Source of the DNA: Persicobacter diffluens
Lineage (GTDB): Bacteria > Bacteroidota > Bacteroidia > Cytophagales > Cyclobacteriaceae
Reading direction: 5' to 3'
DNA length: 64,000 nt
Assembly: GCF_036244895.1 (NCBI RefSeq)
Contig: NZ_BQKE01000001.1
Location: forward strand, 2,418,001-2,482,000
Below, one piece after another: positions 56,947 to 64,000 of this stretch. The position numbers and the translations under genes are program-made. Position 1 is the stretch's first letter. Each line of letters starts with the position of its first letter. The notes beneath the pieces were generated by a model. The model saw only the letters and a list, made by a program, of their open reading frames with translations, searched no databases and was not told where the DNA came from.

Positions 56947-58284
56947 TTATGCTCCTCCACCGGTCATGGTGAAGTAAAGGTTAATCAAGGATAATATGGT
57001 GATGAACCACATCGTTGGCGACAATTTCAATGCTCTGCCATTAGCAATGGCGATAACGGTATAAGCGATAAAACCAAAGCTCAAACCTGTAGAGATCGAA
57101 TAAGTCAAAGGCATCAGGATGATGGTCAAAAAAGCAGGAATGGCTTCATTGAAATCTTTGAAATCAATCTGATTGATGTTTTTAAACATAAACACCCCTA
57201 CGATCACCAAAGCTGGTGCTGTCGCAAAAGCAGGCACCACACCAATTAATGGCCCGAAGAACATCGCGATAAAGAACAAACCAGCCGTTACTACAGAGGC
57301 CAAACCGGTACGGGCACCAGAAGAAATACCTGCCGCAGACTCTACATAAGTTGTAGTGGTCGAAGTACCTAATAAGGAACCGATCACGGTTGCCAATGCA
57401 TCCGCTTCCAGTACTTTTCCAATCACAGGAATGTTACCATCTTTCTCGACCATCTTGGCTTCGTAAGAACACGCCACAATCGTGCCGATGGAATCAAATA
57501 AATCCACGAACATAAAGGAGAAGATCGCCCCGATCATAGACAATTTCAAAGCCCCTAAAACATCTAATTTTAATGCAATCGGAGCGATAGATTTCGGCAT
57601 GGCGATAATCGCATCCGGCACCTGAACATCACCGGTCAACATGCCCCCCAATGTACAGAATACTATTCCGATCAGAATAGATCCTTTCACACGACGCACT
57701 TCCAGGATTCCGATCAACACCAAACCGGCCAAACCCCAGGCTGTAGCCGAATTAAAAGTTCCCAAGCCTACTAAAGTAGCTGGATTATCCACAATCAATC
57801 CTACTACTTTGCCTGCCTCAGGCACAAATGGCCCCATATTCTGGAAACCAATAAAACAGATGAACAAACCGATACCGGCGCCCACTGCCAATCTTAATGA
57901 AACCGGAATGCTGGAAACAATTTTCTCGCGCACTCCGATCACCGTCAGGATCAGAAAAACAATACCGGAAATAAATACCACCCCAAGGGCTTCTTCCCAG
58001 CTGGCTCCCTGTCCTTTAACTAAAGTAAAAGTGAAGAAAGCGTTAAGCCCCATACCCGGAGCCATTGCAAACGGTACCTTTGCCCAAAAAGCAGCCAATA
58101 AAGTACCGATGATGGACGCCAAACACGTTACCGTGATCAAGGCGCCCTGATCCATTCCTGTAATCCCCAACAAATTAGGGTTTACAAAAATGATGTAGGC
58201 CATGGTAAGAAAAGTTGTGATCCCACCAAAGACTTCCTGCCGCATGTTTGTACCACGTGCCTGCAGATTGAAAAACTTCTCCAT
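56947..58284 (-). CDS. NCS2-family purine (adenine/guanine/hypoxanthine) permease, AzgA-like
   Basis: A 445-residue inner-membrane permease with 12-14 hydrophobic segments. The opening EVFGGITTFLTMAYIIFVNP, then PFAMAPGMGLNAFFTFTL, and STTTTYVESAAGISSGARTGLASV place it in the AzgA/PbuG branch of NCS2, which brings purine bases in with protons. The Tsx-like channel gene 162 bp upstream on the same strand suggests a two-membrane purine route. The spacer between them can fold into a stem. Confidence 0.92.
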   Translation of the reverse strand: MEKFFNLQARGTNMRQEVFGGITTFLTMAYIIFVNPNLLGITGMDQGALITVTCLASIIGTLLAAFWAKVPFAMAPGMGLNAFFTFTLVKGQGASWEEALGVVFISGIVFLILTVIGVREKIVSSIPVSLRLAVGAGIGLFICFIGFQNMGPFVPEAGKVVGLIVDNPATLVGLGTFNSATAWGLAGLVLIGILEVRRVKGSILIGIVFCTLGGMLTGDVQVPDAIIAMPKSIAPIALKLDVLGALKLSMIGAIFSFMFVDLFDSIGTIVACSYEAKMVEKDGNIPVIGKVLEADALATVIGSLLGTSTTTTYVESAAGISSGARTGLASVVTAGLFFIAMFFGPLIGVVPAFATAPALVIVGVFMFKNINQIDFKDFNEAIPAFLTIILMPLTYSISTGLSFGFIAYTVIAIANGRALKLSPTMWFITILSLINLYFTMTGGGA

Positions 58285-58334
58285 GATTATTTAATGTCGT
58301 TAATGCCCGGAAATCAACCGAACGTTAGGAATAA

Positions 58335-58420
58335 AGCCTATTATTTTTGCCAAAGCGGAAGGTGAATCAGGAAAATATCCTCCCATTCCCTAATGGGAAT
58401 TTTAGTAATAATAATAGGCT
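58335..58420 (-). other. structured spacer upstream of the purine permease
   Basis: Outer arms AGCCTATTATT (58335-58345) and AATAATAGGCT (58410-58420) are perfect 11-bp complements, and an inner hairpin ATTCCC/GGGAAT (58385-58400) sits between them. It does not match the purine riboswitch core. It may be a leader, an attenuator, or an mRNA-stability element. Confidence 0.5.
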
Positions 58421-58446
58421 ATTTAAAGGTTGATTGATGCAATAAA

Positions 58447-59214
58447 TTAAAAAGTGTATTTGACCGCTACAGTAGGATTGACCATCCACTTGTTCATGCC
58501 ATTGAAAGCAGGATTGTATTCTGCAAAGTTCATGGACACCTCCACTTCACCTCCTACGGCAAAATTATCGGTTACATTGTACCAGATCTGTGGCTCTGCC
58601 AAGAAAACGGCCTGCTTCCCGATATCCTCACCATCTCCAACAAAGTTACGATCTTCTGACCAAAGATCTAAGAAACCATTGAACATCACTTTTCCTTTGA
58701 ACAATGGCCAGAACCAAACGGCGGTAAACTGTCCATCGGCCTTGGTATAAGCGCGTGGGTGGTACTTGTACATCACAGTAGCATGAAGGAACAAATCGCC
58801 AATCACAAATGGGTGCCCAACCCCCAATAGCGCTGCACGCTTGATCGGAAATTGCCCTGAACCATCAGCAAAGGTAGCAAAACCATCGTCATACTCGACA
58901 TGCAAGTTCAACTTGTTCTCATTCAAATAAAACTTGTGCGAAATTTCCCAATAAAACAAACCAGCACCACCATCTTTGGTGTTACGGTAATCCACATCGG
59001 CAAACATAAAGGATTCACCCTTTTCAGTGGCTTTAAAATACTCAAAAGTAGAAGTGAAAACCGGTGCACCATAGTTTTGTGCCTGATCACTATTCAATGG
59101 GCGACTGCGATTAAAATCGTAGTGCAGCTGAACGTTCTGTGCTTTTACTTCCTGAACAAAGAAGATCGCCATAAGAGCGAAAAGAACCATAAATGGGGTA
59201 AAACGTTTCTTCAT
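58447..59214 (-). CDS. DUF5020 / Tsx-like outer-membrane channel
   Basis: A 255-residue protein with a signal peptide (VQEVKAQ, residue ~26). Alternating aromatic strands (VQLHYDFNRSR, FEYFKATEKGESFMFADVDY, LNLHVEYDDGF, AVWFWPLFKGKVMFNGFLDLW) and a terminal WMVNPTVAVKYTF are those of a 12-stranded Tsx-like barrel; the family is DUF5020 as I recall it. Tsx proteins carry nucleosides and related compounds. The purine permease downstream supports that role. Function is inferred. Confidence 0.78.
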   Translation of the reverse strand: MKKRFTPFMVLFALMAIFFVQEVKAQNVQLHYDFNRSRPLNSDQAQNYGAPVFTSTFEYFKATEKGESFMFADVDYRNTKDGGAGLFYWEISHKFYLNENKLNLHVEYDDGFATFADGSGQFPIKRAALLGVGHPFVIGDLFLHATVMYKYHPRAYTKADGQFTAVWFWPLFKGKVMFNGFLDLWSEDRNFVGDGEDIGKQAVFLAEPQIWYNVTDNFAVGGEVEVSMNFAEYNPAFNGMNKWMVNPTVAVKYTF

Positions 59215-59350
59215 TTTAAGTTTACTTTTACTAAAAACGCAGCAAAAGTAAACTGTAAAATTGCCAAAAACTATCGCCTAGATCAGGAAAGTGAGAATAA
59301 AATTAAAAATTCATAACAAGACATGATATATGTCAATTGCTCTCTAACGC

Positions 59351-62300
59351 TTACTTCATTTTATTTAATATTATCCCAAAATTCTTCACACCCTGTTCCA
59401 TCCTGTCCAATTCAAAACTAGCCAGGTCTTCTAATAACTGATCTCCGGTAGCCTGAAAAATATCCAGTTTATACTCTTTGGCCACTGCCTGAAGCAAACC
59501 TCCTAAAGTCTCCACATCATCAGACATCAGGTCTTCATCCACTCGCTGCCAAAGCGGTTTCACCTCCTGACGGATCACTTTAAAAAACTCCTGCTTTTGT
59601 TCCTCAGATAAATGGGACAATGAAAAAAGGGCTCCATTTTGAGAGGATGCTGAAGTCTCTTCCTCTATTAATTCCTCTAACTGATGAGGAAGGTATTGCG
59701 CCATTTCCTGCATTAGCACATCCGCACTAATCGGTTTACGCAACAAGCCGTCACAGCCAGCCTCAAAAACTTTATTCTGGTCTTCCTGCATCACGGAGGC
59801 CGTCAGCGCCACCACCGGAATGTGCCCCACATCAGGATCGCCCTTTATTATGCGAGTCGCTTCATAGCCATCCATCTTAGGCATTCGGATGTCCATCAAT
59901 ACCAGATCAGGATGGTGTTGGCGGGTCATCTCTACGGCCTCTAATCCATTTCGGGCCTCCAACAATTTAATGGCGGTATTCTTCAGGCTCTCCAAAATGA
60001 GTACCCGGTTAATATCAATATCATCAACCACCAATACCTTAGAGGTTTCGAAAATAATACCACGCCCCAGCTCTTCCGGGATTCGATGATTCATTTTTAG
60101 TTCATCACCTATCTTCACATCCGGAAGAAAGATGGTAAAGGTGGAGCCCTCTCCTTCCTTTGAGCTCAGGCGCATTTCTCCCCCCATCATATTGACCAAT
60201 CGGCGGGAAATAGAAAGCCCAAGGCCGGTTCCCCCGTATTTCCTGGTACTCTGCCCCTGCTGCTGTCGGAAAGCCTTAAAGACCAAATCCTGCTGATCTT
60301 CGGGAATACCTATACCTGTATCCTGAACTGCTATTTCCATTCCCACGGTTCCTTCGGATTTCCCTGCCACCCGGCTCACCAATAATTTCACGAAACCCTG
60401 ATCGGTAAATTTCACGGCATTTCCAATCAGGTTGAAAATCACCTGCCGCAAACGTACCTCATCCATCATCAGACTTGGAGGTAAATCTCCATCCACATCA
60501 ATCAAAAAGTCCAATTGCTTTTGAGCAATACGCACCTCAAATATTTGCTGGATCTCTTTAAAAAAGCCAAAAGGATTAACGGACTCATACTCGATTTCCA
60601 TACGGCCGGCTTCAATCTTCGAAAGGTCCAGAATATCATTGATCAGTGTCATCAGGCTTTTGGAGCCCGCTTTGATCGATTGCAGATAGCCCTTATGGCG
60701 ACTATCGGTAATCTGCCCCTCCAATAGTTCCGTAAAGCCGATAACAGCATTCATCGGGGTACGAATTTCATGAGACATATTGGCCAGGAACTCTGACTTG
60801 GCTTTATTGGCCTGTTCGGCAGCATCCTTGGCCGCCTTCAGATCGTACTCCTTTTGCTTCAGTTCCGTAATGTCCGTCACTGTACCAATTACCTTTATGG
60901 CTTTGCCCTCACTATCCCGCTCATAATCCACTGCCCGCATCAGGATTGGTTTGTAGGTATCCCAGGCAGTACGCATGCGCATCTCTACATCCAAACGGGA
61001 GCGTTGCCCAAACATAAATTGCTTGACTCTGGATTTAAAAAATTCCACATCATCCGGATGTACCAAATCTACCACCTCCCGCTGAAAGTTCTTAAACTCC
61101 CCGGGGTGATAACCCAGCATATTAAACACGTTCTCGGAATAGAAAAATTGCTCTTCATTATAATTGAGCTCAAAAACCCCGTTGTCCACTGAATCCAGAA
61201 TCCGTTCCATCCGCTCCTGCGTTAATCGGATATCGGTGACATCACGGGCGGAAAGGGTAAGTCCCTCATATTGTCCATCTTCAGAAAATACGGGCAGCAA
61301 CCGAACACTGAAAAATAGCCGGGAGCCATCATGGAGCACGAACCAATCTTGTATTTCGGTCTTTTCATAATCTCCCTGACGAAATTGTGTAAGAATCCGC
61401 ATATGCTTATCCTCCAGGGATGGGATAACATCTCGGATATATCGCCCTTCAATCTCAAAGTATTCTTTGCCTACGGCCGAGCGGAAAGCCTTATTGGTTC
61501 GGACGACACAGCCGTTTTCATCCAATAGCGCCATGATCTCATGGGCCGTGGAGATAATCTTCCGGTACTGTCTCAGCCTGATATCCACTAACTTCTTGGC
61601 GGTCACATCCTGAAAGGTTCCCAATAGCACCTTTCTTCCATTTTTGAGGATACCCCGCTCATTCCCTAAAATAAACCTTTCTTCTCCATTTTTGGTGAGA
61701 ATCTTAAAGGTACGCTCCTCAAAGTCGTATTGCTCCCACTCTTCCTCTGAGTATTTCGTTGCCAAATCTTCGCCCTGCGCCTGAGCAAACATATGATCAT
61801 TTTCAACAAAGAATTTGGCTAAGGAAGCGGCCTGATGATCAAATTCCTCCGGAAGAAAATCAAATACCTCATAAAAATTCGGCGTGACGCTCAATTGTCC
61901 GGAAGCAATATCCCATTCCCAGGCACTGGTATTATTAATTTTCAAGGACAAGCGCAGGGTCTGATCATTTTCTCTCAGCTTATTCAGGGCGACTTTGGTA
62001 TCTGTATTATCCACCAACATCCCCTCAATTATGTCATCCTGCAAGGTGGCATTTAGCATGAGATATCGGATTTCCCCAGCGCGGGTAAAGATCTCCACCT
62101 GAAAGTTCTTGACTTCGCCCTCTGCTTTCAGTTCCTGCTGGAAGTCTACAGATCGCTCGCCTTTCACCCAAATACAATAAAAGCAGGGCTGCTCGTCCAT
62201 TAATTCCTCCGTGGTGGCATAACCACACAGGGTCGCCACTGCATCATTAAGGAATTGAAAATCCCCTTCTTCATTGAGGCGAAACACCCCCACTAATGCA

Positions 62301-63727
62301 TTATCTACCAGGGTTCGATAGCGCTTTTCACTGGTTCGCAATTCCTGCTGCGCATGCTCGCGCATCTTCATCTCCTGTTCCAGGTGCTCTTTATTCTCCT
62401 GCAGCTCATCATTTTTCTCTTCTAAATCATGAAGGATATCCTGTAAAGCCTGCGTCCTTTCCTCTACCCGCTTTTCCAGCTGATTATTTAAGGTTGTGAC
62501 TTGTTGATTCGACTGTTCCAGGCTTTCAAAAGCGGTAATCAATTCTTCCTCCGCCACCAGCTTCTCCTGAACGGCATGGGCCAGCACACCAAAAGACTCC
62601 ATCATATCCCCAACCTCATCACTGCGTTTTTTACTCCCCAGATCTAATTTATGGGCATCCGGCTCTTTTCCTGAGGCCATGTCCCGCATCATTTTGGAGA
62701 TGATGATCATGGGGCTCACCATTTGATTGATCATCACTACCAAGCCAACGATTAGAAACACCACCCCTATCAAACACCAAAACAATATCCGGGCTGTAAT
62801 TCTTTTTGACAAGCCTAAGACCCTTTCCTCGGGCATCAACAATACGAATGACCAGGGATTTTCTCCATAGCCCATTTTGATAGGAGTATAAAACTGATAG
62901 GTCTTTTGGCCATCCATCTCCACCAATCGGTCCAATTCCCCGCCCTGATAAACCACCATGGGATCAATCAGGCGTTCCTCATAGGACTGCAAGCGGATGC
63001 CAATTTGAGAGGGATCCGAGTCCGCCACGATGGTTCCGTCATTGCCCACCAGCATGGCACGTCCGGTGACAAACTCTCCCATCTCCTCAATCCTTTCCTG
63101 CAACCGCTTAAGTTCTACATCAATCCCGATTACTCCCTCGAATTCTCCCAGTTCATCTTTTATGGGAATTACGGCAGAAACCAATAAGGTTTGTTTTCCG
63201 GATACTTCGAACCAATAGGGATTCAATACCATGGGCATCCCCACCAGCTTAGGCTGAAGGTACCACAAAGAAGTATCCGGATCTTCATTGGGCAATTCCA
63301 TAATGATAGAATCCCCGGCTTCATGAAAATAAGGACAGAAACGCCCATTCGCATCGGAGCCAAAGCTTTCGGTATGACGGGCGTCTTTACCATCCACGGC
63401 ATTAGGCTCCCATATGGTCCAGGCACCAAAGACGGTTTCATCATCCCTAACGGACTTTTCCAATATGGTATTCATCAGTCTTCGGGGACGATCGGAGTTG
63501 TTCTGAATTTCTTCAAAAACCTCCTGCAACAAGTCCGCTTTATGCAATGATAAGCTGAGCATCTCTTCTATGTTGAATGCATAACGCTTTGAGATCTGCG
63601 TTGCCAAAAACATGGAGGACTCGGCGGTATATTTTCGGGTCATGCTATTGATCCCCCAGGTCAGGGCGCTGATTCCCAAGATGACGATGGTGACCACCAA
63701 TAGAATGATTTTCTGTTTAATGCCCAT
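59351..63727 (-). CDS. hybrid sensor histidine kinase with dCache, four PAS domains and a receiver
   Basis: A 1458-residue inner-membrane sensor. TM1 (8-27), periplasmic dCache (about 35-295, GVIGIDVELKRLQERI, GNDGTIVADSD), TM2 (about 305-325), HAMP, coiled coil (about 385-455), four PAS/PAC units (near 470, 600, 725 and 845), HisKA with FLANMSHEIRTP (His near 985), HATPase (NLIGNAVKF, DTGIGIPEDQ, KYGGTGLGLSIS), and a receiver with VLMDIRMPKMDG (Asp near 1279). The last ~110 residues look helical and HPt-like but lack an obvious phospho-His. No partner response regulator is nearby. The ligand is unknown. Confidence 0.92.
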   Translation of the reverse strand: MGIKQKIILLVVTIVILGISALTWGINSMTRKYTAESSMFLATQISKRYAFNIEEMLSLSLHKADLLQEVFEEIQNNSDRPRRLMNTILEKSVRDDETVFGAWTIWEPNAVDGKDARHTESFGSDANGRFCPYFHEAGDSIIMELPNEDPDTSLWYLQPKLVGMPMVLNPYWFEVSGKQTLLVSAVIPIKDELGEFEGVIGIDVELKRLQERIEEMGEFVTGRAMLVGNDGTIVADSDPSQIGIRLQSYEERLIDPMVVYQGGELDRLVEMDGQKTYQFYTPIKMGYGENPWSFVLLMPEERVLGLSKRITARILFWCLIGVVFLIVGLVVMINQMVSPMIIISKMMRDMASGKEPDAHKLDLGSKKRSDEVGDMMESFGVLAHAVQEKLVAEEELITAFESLEQSNQQVTTLNNQLEKRVEERTQALQDILHDLEEKNDELQENKEHLEQEMKMREHAQQELRTSEKRYRTLVDNALVGVFRLNEEGDFQFLNDAVATLCGYATTEELMDEQPCFYCIWVKGERSVDFQQELKAEGEVKNFQVEIFTRAGEIRYLMLNATLQDDIIEGMLVDNTDTKVALNKLRENDQTLRLSLKINNTSAWEWDIASGQLSVTPNFYEVFDFLPEEFDHQAASLAKFFVENDHMFAQAQGEDLATKYSEEEWEQYDFEERTFKILTKNGEERFILGNERGILKNGRKVLLGTFQDVTAKKLVDIRLRQYRKIISTAHEIMALLDENGCVVRTNKAFRSAVGKEYFEIEGRYIRDVIPSLEDKHMRILTQFRQGDYEKTEIQDWFVLHDGSRLFFSVRLLPVFSEDGQYEGLTLSARDVTDIRLTQERMERILDSVDNGVFELNYNEEQFFYSENVFNMLGYHPGEFKNFQREVVDLVHPDDVEFFKSRVKQFMFGQRSRLDVEMRMRTAWDTYKPILMRAVDYERDSEGKAIKVIGTVTDITELKQKEYDLKAAKDAAEQANKAKSEFLANMSHEIRTPMNAVIGFTELLEGQITDSRHKGYLQSIKAGSKSLMTLINDILDLSKIEAGRMEIEYESVNPFGFFKEIQQIFEVRIAQKQLDFLIDVDGDLPPSLMMDEVRLRQVIFNLIGNAVKFTDQGFVKLLVSRVAGKSEGTVGMEIAVQDTGIGIPEDQQDLVFKAFRQQQGQSTRKYGGTGLGLSISRRLVNMMGGEMRLSSKEGEGSTFTIFLPDVKIGDELKMNHRIPEELGRGIIFETSKVLVVDDIDINRVLILESLKNTAIKLLEARNGLEAVEMTRQHHPDLVLMDIRMPKMDGYEATRIIKGDPDVGHIPVVALTASVMQEDQNKVFEAGCDGLLRKPISADVLMQEMAQYLPHQLEELIEEETSASSQNGALFSLSHLSEEQKQEFFKVIRQEVKPLWQRVDEDLMSDDVETLGGLLQAVAKEYKLDIFQATGDQLLEDLASFELDRMEQGVKNFGIILNKMK

Positions 63728-63842
63728 GTGTTAAAAGCTCTGTCAAATTAGCACAATTGCTATTTTTTGAAAGATATCATTTATGGGCCATTACTCAAAA
63801 TTATCCTAAAAGAAGCTGAATCCCCAGGCTCATTAAGGCATG

Positions 63843-63885
63843 CTAAGCCGGATTATTCATGCTAAATATTAATGGTAGACTCATT
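63843..63885 (+). repeat. TTAA-element left-end remnant
   Basis: CTAAGCCGGATTATTCATGC followed by drifted sequence: the left end of an element cut off by copy 14, which starts at the next TTAA. Nothing else is visible between here and the kinase gene start (63728-63842). Confidence 0.6.
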
Positions 63886-64000
63886 TTAACCCGAATTATT
63901 TACTACCAGATTAAGTTACTCGCTTTAATCAGCTAACTATCAGCACATTTCATTCGTGTCGACTGATTTTTTAATAGCCCCAATTTGGGCAAGTTTGCTT
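63886..64000 (-). repeat. TTAA-element copy 14 (runs off the window)
   Basis: Starts TTAA-CCCGAATTATTTAC and continues through AATAGCCCCAATTTGGGC to the window edge; inverted orientation. The conserved half lies outside. Confidence 0.8.

Noticed and set aside
58285..58446. Purine riboswitch upstream of the NCS2 permease
   Set aside because: The conserved purine-riboswitch core and loop sequences are not present; only an unassigned stem was recorded.

Overview
The window is a stretch of a Bacteroidota chromosome, most like a free-living (probably aquatic) Cytophagales-type bacterium. The evidence is two SusC/SusD pairs, many lipoproteins with a Bacteroidota-style lipobox, a protein ending in a type IX secretion (T9SS)-like sorting domain, a DUF4924 protein, DUF5020/Tsx-like and FadL-like outer-membrane proteins, and a membrane-spanning propeller regulator. 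The genus cannot be told from the sequence. There are no rRNA or tRNA genes and no CRISPR array.

Layout. 1-4959: the 5' part of a giant fibronectin-III repeat lipoprotein running off the left edge. 5496-6377: cysM. 6644-16059: a six-gene minus-strand operon (secreted S51 peptidase with T9SS-like tail, SusC, SusD, PKD/propeller lipoprotein, cyanophycinase, isoaspartyl peptidase). Facing away from it is a YfcC-type amino-acid transporter whose start codon has been cut off by an IS4-family insertion sequence (16371-17587, 9-bp target duplication). I read this as a locus for scavenging cyanophycin (multi-L-arginyl-poly-aspartate): cut the polymer outside, import the dipeptide, split it into Asp and Arg. 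19484-22504: FadL-type porin plus GDSL lipoprotein. 23279-36940: housekeeping genes (menC, a degenerate pyrophosphatase, YhiN-type flavoprotein, Na+/solute symporter with a 44-residue partner, dnaB, mpl, DnaQ-type exonuclease, methyltransferase, small ferredoxin-like protein, DUF4924, trehalose-6-phosphate synthase/phosphatase fusion). 38143-55048: a polysaccharide utilisation locus (SusC, SusD, GH3, sulfatase, GH144, esterase, GH43) with a divergent membrane-spanning regulator; GH144 plus GH3 suggests beta-1,2-glucan. 55586-63727: voltage-gated cation channel, NCS2 purine permease with a Tsx-like channel, and a large hybrid histidine kinase.

The gaps between operons are filled by an unusual dispersed repeat: about 14 recognisable copies of a ~222-bp non-coding element with inverted ends CCCGGATTATTCA / TGAATAATTCGGG, flanked by TTAA. 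Two copies are nested inside older copies exactly at a TTAA. This marks it as a mobile MITE-like element with a TTAA target duplication. Several copies sit directly on stop codons, and one supplies the C-terminus of a gene. This family and the cyanophycin locus are the two most interesting things in the window.
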